Shown here: in pieces, positions 28,014-37,249 of the stretch | Position numbering within the stretch: the stretch's first letter is position 1 | How the letters are laid out: each line of letters begins with the position of its first letter | NCBI GenBank assembly: GCA_964406575.1 | Contig: CAYOSH010000022.1 | Coordinates: forward strand, 1 to 64,000 | Length of the DNA stretch: 64,000 nucleotides | Direction of reading: 5' to 3' | Source of the DNA: WTAW01 sp964406575 | Lineage (GTDB): Bacteria > Acidobacteriota > Aminicenantia > Aminicenantales > Aminicenantaceae | Notes under the pieces: model-generated | Seen by the model: only the letters and a program-made list of their open reading frames with translations | Database searches by the model: none | Told to the model about the DNA's origin: nothing | Translations under genes and position numbers: made by a program

Positions 28014-28250
28014 ATGAAATGTCCGGGACAGGATACACGCCACTGGAAAAAAGAAGATATTTTTGAGGTTCATTGTCCCGCTTGCCGGACAACCGCTGAA
28101 TTTTTCAAAGACGATGTTCGAAGACGCTGCAAAAAATGCAACACATGGATTCCCAACCCAAAACTCGATCTCGGATGTGCCGAATGGTGCAATTATGCGG
28201 AGCAGTGTCTCGGCAATGATTCCTTGAAAAAACGGAAGAAAAAAAAGTAG
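28014..28250 (+). CDS. small zinc-ribbon protein
   Basis: A 78-residue protein with eight cysteines: MKCPGQDTRHW at the start, a zinc ribbon built from CPAC (23-26) and CKKC (36-39), then a cysteine-rich tail GCAEWCNYAEQCLG. Proteins of this type occur in anaerobic Desulfobacterota and similar bacteria, alone or in front of HD-domain hydrolases. It may bind zinc or an iron-sulfur cluster. The C-terminus is lysine-rich. The stop is TAG, and the frame continues without another stop straight into the DUF3786 gene (next start 33 bases on). Confidence 0.75.
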   Translation: MKCPGQDTRHWKKEDIFEVHCPACRTTAEFFKDDVRRRCKKCNTWIPNPKLDLGCAEWCNYAEQCLGNDSLKKRKKKK

Positions 28251-28283
28251 CTTCAATATCACATTCTGGTTTTCAGAATTCAA

Positions 28284-28880
28284 ATGATCAGTAAAGACCT
28301 CTGGATCACTCTTGGAGGACTGGATGTCTGCGACGTCGAGAGACGAAGCCTGTCAAAATATAATCCGCAGACTCAAAGTTATCGTTTAAGAATCCTCAAC
28401 AGGGATTATGATATTTCCCCAGCAAAAAAAAGCGTACGGCTTGCCGAGTCAATTCTGGAGCAATTTCCAAGCTTCTATGTGCAACTTGTTACCGTCAACT
28501 ATCTCATCGGAGCAAAAGACCTACCTCTGACCGGAAAGTGGATGGCTGTGACTCAATTCCCTTCAGGCCCGCTGTTTTTCCGTGGATCCCATAAAATGCC
28601 GAGCGATGCACTGGAAAAAGCCTTCAGTCATAATGAAGATGACTTTAGCTCGCTATCTCTGGCTTATGGTGGCACCAAAGTGGATGGAGGCGATTGTGCT
28701 TTTGAATTCCCTTTCTTCCCCCGGCTCCCTGTCAGGCTGCTCCTCTGGTTAGCGGACGAGGAATTCCCCGCCCGGATGGTATTCCTTTTCGACAGAACGG
28801 CCGATCAGCATCTTCAACTGGATGGATTATGGGCTTTGGGGAAAGCTCTTGCACACGTGCTTCTTCACAAAACTCTCTAA
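28284..28880 (+). CDS. DUF3786 domain-containing protein
   Basis: A 198-residue cytoplasmic protein. The whole length matches the DUF3786 pattern: SYRLRILNRDY, then VTVNYLIGAKDLPLTGKWMA, then GGDCAFEFPFFPRLPVRLLLW with the following ADEEFPAR. The domain is common in anaerobes with Wood-Ljungdahl or corrinoid genes, and has no settled function. No ribosome site is seen before the ATG at 28284. It is in the same frame as the upstream zinc-ribbon gene, with one TAG between, so it may depend on translation of that gene. Confidence 0.82.
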   Translation: MISKDLWITLGGLDVCDVERRSLSKYNPQTQSYRLRILNRDYDISPAKKSVRLAESILEQFPSFYVQLVTVNYLIGAKDLPLTGKWMAVTQFPSGPLFFRGSHKMPSDALEKAFSHNEDDFSSLSLAYGGTKVDGGDCAFEFPFFPRLPVRLLLWLADEEFPARMVFLFDRTADQHLQLDGLWALGKALAHVLLHKTL

Positions 28881-28929
28881 GGATCATTCAAAGAACCCTC
28901 AAGGTTTTAACAACTCATTGACGGAGGAA

Positions 28930-30216
28930 TCAGCCGGAATCTATGGTTTGCCAGTCCAGCTTCTTATATTTGCGTCGAAATTGAGACGGTGTGCTCTTCT
29001 CCATCTGCTTGAATGTTTTTGTAAAATGGCTCTGATCGAAAAAACCAGCCTCGATCGCGCAATCTGCAATGTTGACATCCGTATTCAGAAGAAGATATTT
29101 CCCATACTCAACTCTGAGCTTCTTAATGTAATCCGAAAGCGATACCCCTGTCTCTTCCTTAAAAAGGTGAAGACATCTGCTCGTGCTCAGGCCACCAATC
29201 AACGCGACTTCTTCAGATTTTATCTTACGGGTAAAATTTTGATCGATATAGTCGATCATTTTTCTGATCTTGATTTTTTTCTTCTTCTCTTTGGTGGCTG
29301 AGACTCTAGTGATAAAATTGGTCAGAATATCATTAAGTTTGAACAGCAGTTCGTCTAAATCAGTCGCCCTATTCAGCTCCGTAAAATAGGAGTAGTTCAA
29401 TCCCATCAGGTCTTTTGCATCCACTCCTGCCTCTATAGCCGTTCTTGAGATGATGACAACCAATTCGATGATTCGGACCTTGATGATCTCAAAATTCATG
29501 CCGCTGTCAAAAAAAATCGAACCCAAGAATTCGTTGAGAATCTCTCTTGCCCCTGTTTTATCTCCGAGTTTGACCTTCTGAATGATCTCTTCCTGTTTGT
29601 CCAGAATCTTTCTAGCAACATCGGGCCTGTTTTTTTTCAGATCATCCAGGAAATTGGCGATTTTGTATTGCTGGATGTATTTGGCCTTTCTGTCTTCGAG
29701 AAAATTCATATCATTGATCTGATATTTCCTGGTGAGCGTGAGAAGGTAGGAAACGTTTTCCCTCACTTTTTTGAGCGAAAATATTTTAAATTTCAAATCC
29801 CGGAGCTTTAGCTCGTCCACTGACTCACAAAAACTCCCAAGATTCTGGGCCAGCTCATCGATAAAATCCTGCCTCATCTTCGGAAATATAGCAAAACCGC
29901 TCAGAAACCCTCCGAGGAGCTTTTTATTAAGAACAATGGGTACGGCGAACATGATCAGCCCAAGGGGACAATAGGTGATATAGCCCTCTCCCCACCGGAA
30001 GGCTTCTTCAATAGCTTTCAACATCTTCAATTGACAATTGCTCATCAGAGCACTGTTCCTGCTCGTAAAAGTTTGTTCGCATATCGTGCATTTTTTACTG
30101 CTGTGTAAAATTTCTCCGCTGGCATTGATGAGCACGAGAGGCAATCCTGTTTTAGTTGTGTATTTACCGGCAAGCATTTTAAACTTCGTTTCCGGTACGA
30201 TTTTCTGAAGCTGCAT
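28930..30216 (-). CDS. AraC family regulator with PocR sensory domain
   Basis: A 428-residue regulator. Residues 1-170 form a PocR-type ligand-binding domain with its cysteines (KKCTICEQTF, SNCQLKML, YCPLGL). A helical linker follows, and residues about 320-415 form an AraC double helix-turn-helix ending in SQFRRKYKKL. PocR domains are thought to sense small hydrocarbon derivatives and are frequent near corrinoid methyltransferase genes. It is divergent from the corrinoid protein gene that opens the 23 kb methyl/CODH block and is the obvious candidate regulator of that block. An 11-base direct repeat lies in the shared promoter gap. Confidence 0.86.
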   Translation of the reverse strand: MQLQKIVPETKFKMLAGKYTTKTGLPLVLINASGEILHSSKKCTICEQTFTSRNSALMSNCQLKMLKAIEEAFRWGEGYITYCPLGLIMFAVPIVLNKKLLGGFLSGFAIFPKMRQDFIDELAQNLGSFCESVDELKLRDLKFKIFSLKKVRENVSYLLTLTRKYQINDMNFLEDRKAKYIQQYKIANFLDDLKKNRPDVARKILDKQEEIIQKVKLGDKTGAREILNEFLGSIFFDSGMNFEIIKVRIIELVVIISRTAIEAGVDAKDLMGLNYSYFTELNRATDLDELLFKLNDILTNFITRVSATKEKKKKIKIRKMIDYIDQNFTRKIKSEEVALIGGLSTSRCLHLFKEETGVSLSDYIKKLRVEYGKYLLLNTDVNIADCAIEAGFFDQSHFTKTFKQMEKSTPSQFRRKYKKLDWQTIDSG

Positions 30217-30270
30217 GATATTTTATTTTTATATTTATTAGTTTAGCATAATTATACAAAAATTAATCCC

Positions 30271-30305
30271 AAAATGCTAGACGAACTGCACAGTAAAATG
30301 CTAGA
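30271..30305. promoter_or_regulatory. direct-repeat candidate operator for the PocR/AraC regulator
   Basis: The 11-mer AAAATGCTAGA occurs twice as perfect direct repeats at 30271-30281 and 30295-30305, 24 bases apart, in the divergent promoter gap. Direct half-sites about two helical turns apart are how AraC-type proteins usually bind. Confidence 0.5.
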
Positions 30306-30368
30306 TTATTTGAATAGTCAAGTGACTTCAGGACAAACCCGCTTGAATCGGCGTGTGAGGTTGTAAGA

Positions 30369-31028
30369 GTGGAAATACTTTTTGAGATCGCAAATAATTT
30401 GGAACATGGAGATTCTTCTGCAGTCAAAGAATCGTTGAGAAAAGCACTTTCTATGAATATTGCCCCTGAGAAAATCCTGAGTTTGGGGCTGATCAAAGGA
30501 ATGGAAGCTGTCGGGAAAAAATTCAAGGCAAATGAAATCTTCATTCCCGAAGTCTTGATCGCATCGAGAGCGATGAAATCAGCGATGGACGTCATCAAAC
30601 CATTTCTGACCGAAGGCACAGAATACTCTCAGGGAAAAATAGTTTTGGGCACGGTGAAAGGAGACATCCATGACATCGGGAAGATGGTTGTGAGGATCGC
30701 GCTGGAAAGGGAAGGATATGATGTCATCGACATAGGCATTGATGTCCCCAAGGAAGCCTTTCTGGAGGTGGCACTGAAAGAAGGCCCAGATATCGTGGGA
30801 ATGTCTGCACTTCTTACGACAACAATGTCATACATGAGAGAGGTTACAGGTTCTATCAGATCCGCCCGCTTAAAAAAGAATGTCAAAATAATTATCGGCG
30901 GGGCGCCCATCACACAATCCTTTGCCGATGAGATCGGAGCCGACGGATACGCGCAAGAAGCGGAATCTGCAGTGACTCTTGTGAGAAGCCTTCTGAAAAA
31001 CGAAGAAACGAAAAGGAAACATCGATGA
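30369..31028 (+). CDS. corrinoid (B12-binding) methyl carrier protein, MtbC/MttC-like
   Basis: A 219-residue two-domain corrinoid protein: an N-terminal helical cap (about 1-85) and a Rossmann-like B12 domain with the D99-x-H101-x-x-G104 motif (GTVKGDIHDIGK), whose histidine is the lower cobalt ligand. Later motifs are SALLTTTM and GGAPIT. It accepts a methyl group from a substrate-specific methyltransferase such as MttB. The start is GTG, with GAGG about 11 bases ahead. It is the first gene of the 23 kb rightward block and overlaps the next CooC-like gene by four bases. Confidence 0.88.
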   Translation: MEILFEIANNLEHGDSSAVKESLRKALSMNIAPEKILSLGLIKGMEAVGKKFKANEIFIPEVLIASRAMKSAMDVIKPFLTEGTEYSQGKIVLGTVKGDIHDIGKMVVRIALEREGYDVIDIGIDVPKEAFLEVALKEGPDIVGMSALLTTTMSYMREVTGSIRSARLKKNVKIIIGGAPITQSFADEIGADGYAQEAESAVTLVRSLLKNEETKRKHR

Positions 31029-31810
31029 AATTTGCTGTTACGGGAAAAGGAGGGACCGGAAAAACAACGATAGCAGGTATTTTGGCCCATTTTTTCAGCA
31101 GAGATGGCTATCATGTCTTGGCCGTGGATGCTGATCCGGATTCCAACCTTGCTTCAGCCATTGGCGTCCCGGAGAATGAGGTCACCTCAGTCATTCCGAT
31201 CTCGAAACAGCGTCAACTCATTACGGAAAGAACAGGTGCGAAACCCCGTCAATTCGGCCAGCTTTTCAAAATGAATCCGAGCGTGAGCGATATTCCGGAT
31301 GCGTTTTGTATCGATCACAAAGGCATAAAACTTTTGATCTTGGGGGCTATCCAAAAAGGGGGGGCGGGTTGTGCGTGTCCGGAAAATGTGCTTCTCCGGA
31401 GCCTCTTATCCGAGATTATTCTCAATCGTGATGAAGTCGTTATCGTGGATATGGAAGCAGGCATCGAGCATCTAGGAAGAGCGACATCCCGGTCGATAGA
31501 CAAAATGCTGATTATTGTAGAGCCCGGATCCCGAAGCATATTGACGGCAAAAACAATCCTGAGGCTTGCACGGGAAATCGGGGTCGAGTCTTTCGGCATC
31601 ATCGGGAATAAAATCCAGGACAAAACACAAGAGGATTGGATCCGTAACCAATTCCCTAAGGGACTTCTTTTGGGGACGGTTTCCTATCGGGATATCATCC
31701 GTGAGACCGACCAATCCCAGCAACCGATCATAGAATTCCTTGATGAAAACTTGAGCAGAGAATTTGACGCCATTTACCAATCTTTAAAGAATCTGGAGCG
31801 ACTGTCATAA
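31025..31810 (+). CDS. CooC-like nickel-insertion/MinD-type ATPase (first copy)
   Basis: A 261-residue P-loop ATPase of the MinD/CooC group. The deviant Walker A motif GKGGTGKTT spans residues 7-15; a C-x-C pair (in GAGCACPENVL) matches the nickel-binding site of CooC. It would help load nickel into CODH or ACS. The start overlaps the corrinoid protein gene by four bases (ATGA), which indicates translational coupling. A second CooC homologue lies at 37250 beside acsB; the two probably serve different clusters or proteins. Confidence 0.84.
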   Translation: MKFAVTGKGGTGKTTIAGILAHFFSRDGYHVLAVDADPDSNLASAIGVPENEVTSVIPISKQRQLITERTGAKPRQFGQLFKMNPSVSDIPDAFCIDHKGIKLLILGAIQKGGAGCACPENVLLRSLLSEIILNRDEVVIVDMEAGIEHLGRATSRSIDKMLIIVEPGSRSILTAKTILRLAREIGVESFGIIGNKIQDKTQEDWIRNQFPKGLLLGTVSYRDIIRETDQSQQPIIEFLDENLSREFDAIYQSLKNLERLS

Positions 31811-31947
31811 GCCAAATTTTACATAGGATTCATTTATTCGGAGGATAAATAGCATTTTTTTACAAATTATCAGGAGCTAAATACAAGATATAAAAAGAAC
31901 GCTGATTTTAAATAATAGAGTCGATATCTAACTCTCGGAGGTCAAAC

Positions 31948-32988
31948 ATGTCTTTTAAACCACAATGTCTTGCTTCCGGAATCGGAAGTTTCCCCCATAA
32001 GAATGTGGCCAGAGCCTGCGATTTGATCATGGAGACGATCCCGGTGATCCCCATCTGGCCTCAACTGCCGAACACCAACTTCCGCGAACAAATGGAAGCC
32101 CAATACAGTGAGGCATTTCCCAATGTGGTCATAGATGACTCTAAAGAGAAAATGTATTTCAACACTGCTGAGGAGTCCACAGCTGAGCTGGAAAGATTCT
32201 ATGAGAGCTATATGGCAGAAGACCTGGGTCACTTTAAGATATCCGAGGAATTCAGCCGTGGAATCTATGAGATGGAAAAAAGACTCGTCGCAGACCGGCC
32301 TTCGTCCATCCTGTTTTTCAAAAGCCAAGTGACCGGTCCGGTCACATTTGGCCTGGCGACTGTCGATGAGAATAAAAGAGCACTCTACTACAATGAGGTC
32401 TACAGGGATGTTGTCGTTAAAGGGATTACGATGAAAGCCAGGTGGCTCTTGGAAAAATTCAGACCTCTTGGATACAGCCAGATATGCTTTGTGGATGAGC
32501 CGATCCTCACCGGCTTTGGTTCCTCAACTTATGTCAGCGTTCAGAGGGAAGCCGTGGTGCATGACTTGAGCGAGGTGGTGGAAGCGGTCCATGCAAATGG
32601 CGCTCTTGTCGGGACCCACTGTTGTGGAAATACAGAGTGGCCTCTTTTGATTGATGCGGGCGTGGACATCATCAGTTTTGATGCCTATGAATTTGGCGAC
32701 ACGATCGCCTATTATCACGAACAGACGAAAAGATTCTTGGAGAAGGGAGGTGTACTGGCCTGGGGAATAGTGCCCACCTCGGAAAAAATAGCCGGAGAGA
32801 CACCCGAATCTTTAATAACCCGGCTGAAAGAAAAAATAACTCATTTGGCGAATAAGGGAATCGACCAGCACCTCATTTGGGAGAAATGCCTGTTGACCCC
32901 GAGCTGTGGCACTGGCTCTTTGCGGATTGAACTTTCAGAAAAAATCTTTTATACATTGTCTGAGGTGAGCCGTTTGCTCCGCGGATGA
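31948..32988 (+). CDS. core-MetE-type methionine synthase (UroD/MetE fold, corrinoid-protein methyl donor)
   Basis: A 346-residue single-domain protein of the cobalamin-independent methionine synthase/uroporphyrinogen decarboxylase fold. It opens with the characteristic GIGSFPH and has a zinc site in GTHCCGNTEW plus a later cysteine in LTPSCGTGS. It lacks the N-terminal half of canonical MetE. Short proteins of this kind in Wood-Ljungdahl bacteria, such as the core-MetE of Dehalococcoides, take the methyl group from the corrinoid iron-sulfur protein rather than from methyl-folate. Its place between cooC and the CODH gene, with acsC/acsD downstream, fits that reaction. A clear CGGAGG site precedes the start. 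Confidence 0.78.
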   Translation: MSFKPQCLASGIGSFPHKNVARACDLIMETIPVIPIWPQLPNTNFREQMEAQYSEAFPNVVIDDSKEKMYFNTAEESTAELERFYESYMAEDLGHFKISEEFSRGIYEMEKRLVADRPSSILFFKSQVTGPVTFGLATVDENKRALYYNEVYRDVVVKGITMKARWLLEKFRPLGYSQICFVDEPILTGFGSSTYVSVQREAVVHDLSEVVEAVHANGALVGTHCCGNTEWPLLIDAGVDIISFDAYEFGDTIAYYHEQTKRFLEKGGVLAWGIVPTSEKIAGETPESLITRLKEKITHLANKGIDQHLIWEKCLLTPSCGTGSLRIELSEKIFYTLSEVSRLLRG

Positions 32989-33075
32989 AGACTACGTGGA
33001 ATATATCTTCCTCAGAGGAGTGATTTCTGGATAGTATTAAAAAGAAATTTGAGTTAAGAGATGAGGTAATAAATC

Positions 33076-35007
33076 ATGGATGATAAAAGCAGGGACAATA
33101 CAGACCATCAACTGCTGAAGAAAAATGTCCAGGAAGGAATCGAAACTGTCTGGGACCGGTCGGACCAACAAAAGCCCCGGTGCGGTTTTGGAGAAAGCGG
33201 GCTCTGCTGCCATAACTGCTACATGGGGCCGTGCCGGATCAATCCCAAAGGAAAAAGCCCTCAAAGAGGAGTTTGCGGTTCCACGGCCGAAGTTATTGTC
33301 GCCAGGAACTTTGCCCGCATGATTGCGGGAGGCGCGGCCGCCCACTCCGACCATGGGCGGGATGTGGCCAAGACACTGCTGTTAGCCGCGCAATCTCCTG
33401 ATTCGGGATACACGATCACAGATGTGGGCAAGCTCAGGAAGGTGGCCAAAGTCCTGGACATCCCTACGGATAACCGGGAAAAAGAAGAGATTGCTCTTGA
33501 AGTCGCTCAAAAGGCGCTGTCAAATTTTGGAAATCAGGAAGGGGTCGTGTCTTTCACTCGCCTTGCGCCTGAAAAAAGACAAGCCCTGTGGCGGGACTTG
33601 GGTATAGTGCCTCGCGGAATTGACAGGGAGATCGTCGAAGTGATGCACCGCACGAGCATGGGCGTGGATCAAGACCACAAGAACATAATGCTTCAAGGCG
33701 CAAGAGCTGCTCTGGCCGACGGATGGGGCGGATCTATGATTGCGACGGAACTCCAGGATATTCTTTTCGGAACCCCATCCCCTATCAGAGGGCAGGTGAA
33801 CCTAGGTGTGCTCTCCGAAACGGATGTGAATATCGTTGTCCACGGTCACGAGCCCGTGCTGGCAGAAGCCTTGGTCTTTGCATCTCAGGATAAAGACCTC
33901 CTGGGGCTTGCCAAATCACAAGGGGCCACCGGGATAAACCTGAGCGGTATTTGCTGTACGGCTAATGAAATCCTTCTGCGGCATGGATTGCCCATTGCCG
34001 GCAACATTCTCCAGCAGGAGCTGGCTATTGCCACAGGAGCCGTGGAAGCCATGATCGTTGATGTCCAGTGCATCATGCCCTCATTGCCAGAGATTTGCAA
34101 ATGTTACCACACAAAGCTCATCACCACCTCCCCAAAGGGAAAAATAGAAGGCGCCGAACACATTGGCTTTACCCATGAACGGGCTTTCCAAACAGCCAGA
34201 GAGATCATAAAATTATCGGTCTTGAATTTCCCGAAAAGAGGCAAATTCGAGATTCCCAAAGAGAAAATGGATCTGATCGCGGGCTTCAGTCACGAGGCCA
34301 TCAATTACATGCTCGGCGGATCATTTCGGGGCTCCTACACTCCTCTCAATGACAACGTCATCAACGGCCGGATTAAAGGAGTCGCGGGAGTCGTGGGTTG
34401 TTGCAATCCCAAAGTCACTCACGACCGCATCCACATCGATCTTGTCGAAGAGCTCATCGCCAATGATATCCTGGTCGTGCAGACTGGATGCTCGGCCATC
34501 GCCTGTGCCAAAGCCGGTTTGCTCGTCCCTGAATCCGCGGTAAAGTATGCGGGTAAAGGGCTAGCCGAAGTGTGTTCGGCCGTGGGTATGCCTCCCGTGC
34601 TTCACTCGGGTTCCTGTGTGGATAACAGCCGTATTTTGATCGCGCTCTCCGAGATGGTAAAGATCGGCGGACTCGGCGAAGATATCAGCGACCTCCCCGT
34701 TGCGGGAGCAGCACCGGAATGGATGAGCGAGAAGGCCATTTCAATCGGACAGTATTTCGTCTCCTCGGGAGTCTTCACTGTATTCGGAGTGGGTCTTCCA
34801 ATCTCTGGCAGCGGCCCGTTCTGCGATCATGTATTCAGAGAGTATGAAAACATCTTTGGCGGGATGTGGGGCGTTGAGCCAGATCCGGGAAAAATGGCCG
34901 GATTGATGATCGACCATATCAATAAAAAACGACAAAAATTGGGCATCAGCAAGGCAAAAAAACGAGTCCTTTATGACATGGAAATGAGAAGAGAACTGGA
35001 TATTTAA
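33076..35007 (+). CDS. cooS/acsA: anaerobic carbon monoxide dehydrogenase catalytic subunit
   Basis: A 643-residue Ni-Fe CODH. The D- and B-cluster cysteines are all present near the N-terminus (C36, C44; C45, C48, C53, C67). C-cluster segments follow in order: GHEPVLAEA with the histidine ligand, ICCTANEILLRHG, a cysteine in VQCIMPSL, GCCNPKVTHD, TGCSAIACAKAG and HSGSCVDNSR. It reduces CO2 to CO, which passes to the acetyl-CoA synthase, or runs in reverse. AcsB follows after 21 bases, so the two form the bifunctional CODH/ACS complex. Length is usual for the bacterial form. Confidence 0.95.
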   Translation: MDDKSRDNTDHQLLKKNVQEGIETVWDRSDQQKPRCGFGESGLCCHNCYMGPCRINPKGKSPQRGVCGSTAEVIVARNFARMIAGGAAAHSDHGRDVAKTLLLAAQSPDSGYTITDVGKLRKVAKVLDIPTDNREKEEIALEVAQKALSNFGNQEGVVSFTRLAPEKRQALWRDLGIVPRGIDREIVEVMHRTSMGVDQDHKNIMLQGARAALADGWGGSMIATELQDILFGTPSPIRGQVNLGVLSETDVNIVVHGHEPVLAEALVFASQDKDLLGLAKSQGATGINLSGICCTANEILLRHGLPIAGNILQQELAIATGAVEAMIVDVQCIMPSLPEICKCYHTKLITTSPKGKIEGAEHIGFTHERAFQTAREIIKLSVLNFPKRGKFEIPKEKMDLIAGFSHEAINYMLGGSFRGSYTPLNDNVINGRIKGVAGVVGCCNPKVTHDRIHIDLVEELIANDILVVQTGCSAIACAKAGLLVPESAVKYAGKGLAEVCSAVGMPPVLHSGSCVDNSRILIALSEMVKIGGLGEDISDLPVAGAAPEWMSEKAISIGQYFVSSGVFTVFGVGLPISGSGPFCDHVFREYENIFGGMWGVEPDPGKMAGLMIDHINKKRQKLGISKAKKRVLYDMEMRRELDI

Positions 35008-35028
35008 AAGAAAAGGAAAGGAAATCTG

Positions 35029-37233
35029 ATGTCAAAACTCATCGCATCGAGAGCTATTCGGGGGGCCCACAAGTTGGTTGCCCGTGCTGAGAACGAACTG
35101 CAGCAAGCGATCAAAGAAAAAGGCACTCAAGAAAAAGTGGAATTTCCAAATACAGGTTATTATCTGCCCATTTCTTATGGCATTTTAGGATTGCAGATCG
35201 ATACTCTTGGTGGACTTACAGAACTGCTGGAGGAGGCGAAGATTCTTCTTCCTCAAATCCCTGAGGATAGTTTATGGCTGCCTTATCTCGGCCACACACT
35301 AGATGCAGGCATGGCAACTCTTTTCGCCGATGAAATTATCGAGGCCATAAAATACACGTCAAATCCCCTTCCCTATCTCACAGCGCCGAATCCTTCAGAG
35401 AGCCAGCTCTGGCTGGGAGCGGCCAATGATGTGATCATGAGAGAAAGAGGTATAGAGTTTGTCGACGGAACGGCTCCCGGTTTTGCCGCGTGTGTGGGTT
35501 ACTGCCCGACCAATGAAATCGCTGTCAAGATCGCGCGCGAACTCCAGGAGAAGAATCTCTATGTCTTTATGTCTGCGGAAACGGAAGGAAAATCCATGGC
35601 ACAACAGCTCCGAGAGGAAGGCATCCAGATGGGTTGGGAGACCCGTCTCGTTCCTTTTGGCAATGATGTCACGGCAACGATTCATGCGCTCGGATTTGCC
35701 ACGCGGGTGGCTCTCTCTTTCGGAGGTGCGCAGCCTGGAGACTTTCAACGCGTGTTGCGCTACAATAAAAACAGAGTCTTTGCATTTGTCCTCGCACTCG
35801 GCCCTGTGGATGACGAAAAGCATGCCCAGGCGGCGGGTGCCATCAACTACGGCTTTCCCACCATCGCCGATACAGACATCGACCAGATCCTTCCCACAGG
35901 AATCTGCACATATGAACATGTCGTCTCCCCCGTTTCCCACGACAAGATCGTTGCCAAAGCGATCGAAGTCAGAGGACTGAAGATCAGCATCACCAAGGTT
36001 CCCATTCCTGTTCCCTTCGGTCCGGCCTTTCAGGGCGAACGGGTCCGAAAGGACGACATGTACGTCGAACTCGCAGGCCAGCCTAATCCCGGATTTGAGT
36101 TCCTCGCAATCAAGAGTTTAGACGAAGTCGAAGATGGCAAGATCGAGGTGGTCGGTCCAGAGATCGATGATCTAGATGAGGGCGTTCAAATTCCCCTGGC
36201 CATCTGGGTCGATGTGGCCGGCCGACAAATGCAGCCTGATTTTGAACCTATCCTGGAACGTCAGATCCATGACTTTATCAACTGTGCGAACGGTGTTTTC
36301 CATATGGGGCAACGAGACATCAACTGGGCTCGCATCAGCAAGGAAGCCAAGGCTAAGGGATTCAAATTCCGGCACTTTGGCTCTATCATCCATGCAAAGC
36401 TGCATGGAGAATTCGGAAAAATCGTCGACAAGGTTCAGGTCAAGATCTACACACGTGAGAAAGAGATCCTGGAACTCATCGATCTGGCGCGTAAAGTTTA
36501 TCATGAAAGGGATGCACGCCTTGCGGATATGACGGACGAGTCCGTGGATACGTTCTACAGTTGCACCCTCTGTCAGTCTTTTGCTCCGAATCACGTCTGC
36601 GTTATCACCCCGGAGCGCTCAGGATTGTGCGGTGCATACAACTGGCTCGACGGGAAAGCGGCCTATCAGATCAACCCCACAGGACCCAATCAACCCATCA
36701 AAAAGGGGATTCCTATCGATGAAAGGAAAGGACAGTGGGAGGATATCAATACTTTCGTCTACAACAGCTCGCACAAGACACTGGAACGGTTCAATGCCTA
36801 CAGCATGATCGAAGACCCCATGACATCCTGCGGTTGCTTTGAGTGCATCTCTTGTATCCTGCCCTCGACAAACGGAATCATGGTGGTCTACCGGGATTAC
36901 GCCGGTATGACACCGAGCGGAATGAAATTCTCGACACTCGCAGGGACAGTGGGAGGTGGAGTGCAAACCCCTGGATTCATCGGTCATAGCAAGCACTATA
37001 TCGGCAGTAAAAAATTCATCAGCCACGAAGGGGGCGCCATGCGTATTGTTTGGATGAACCGCAATCTCAAGGAAGAGTTGGAACCGATACTTCGCGAGAT
37101 CGGTAAACAGAATGGCATCGAGGATCTCTGTGACAGAATCGCCGATGATACCTTGGCGACGACAGAAGAGGAAGTTCTGGAATTCATAACCAAAAAGAAC
37201 CATCCGGCTCTGTCCATGGATCCTTTGTTTTGA
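35029..37233 (+). CDS. acsB: acetyl-CoA synthase, CODH/ACS complex beta subunit
   Basis: A 734-residue acetyl-CoA synthase, full bacterial length. The A-cluster ligands are complete: C512, C515, C524 and C534 for the Fe4S4 cubane and the C601-G-C603 motif for the distal nickel, with the same spacing as in the Moorella enzyme. It joins a methyl group from the corrinoid iron-sulfur protein, CO from CODH and CoA into acetyl-CoA. AAGGAAAGG precedes the start. It is immediately followed by a CooC/AcsF gene, which is the usual maturation partner. Confidence 0.96.
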   Translation: MSKLIASRAIRGAHKLVARAENELQQAIKEKGTQEKVEFPNTGYYLPISYGILGLQIDTLGGLTELLEEAKILLPQIPEDSLWLPYLGHTLDAGMATLFADEIIEAIKYTSNPLPYLTAPNPSESQLWLGAANDVIMRERGIEFVDGTAPGFAACVGYCPTNEIAVKIARELQEKNLYVFMSAETEGKSMAQQLREEGIQMGWETRLVPFGNDVTATIHALGFATRVALSFGGAQPGDFQRVLRYNKNRVFAFVLALGPVDDEKHAQAAGAINYGFPTIADTDIDQILPTGICTYEHVVSPVSHDKIVAKAIEVRGLKISITKVPIPVPFGPAFQGERVRKDDMYVELAGQPNPGFEFLAIKSLDEVEDGKIEVVGPEIDDLDEGVQIPLAIWVDVAGRQMQPDFEPILERQIHDFINCANGVFHMGQRDINWARISKEAKAKGFKFRHFGSIIHAKLHGEFGKIVDKVQVKIYTREKEILELIDLARKVYHERDARLADMTDESVDTFYSCTLCQSFAPNHVCVITPERSGLCGAYNWLDGKAAYQINPTGPNQPIKKGIPIDERKGQWEDINTFVYNSSHKTLERFNAYSMIEDPMTSCGCFECISCILPSTNGIMVVYRDYAGMTPSGMKFSTLAGTVGGGVQTPGFIGHSKHYIGSKKFISHEGGAMRIVWMNRNLKEELEPILREIGKQNGIEDLCDRIADDTLATTEEEVLEFITKKNHPALSMDPLF

Positions 37234-37249
37234 TCGAGCCACAAAGAAA

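Noticed and set aside
27762..28283. 173-codon leftward frame
   Set aside because: Antisense to the zinc-ribbon gene, whose cysteine pattern is clearly the real protein; no ribosome site or domain.
30217..33075. Cobalamin riboswitch before corrinoid or CODH genes
   Set aside because: No B12-box-like consensus was seen in the leaders; a covariance search would settle it.
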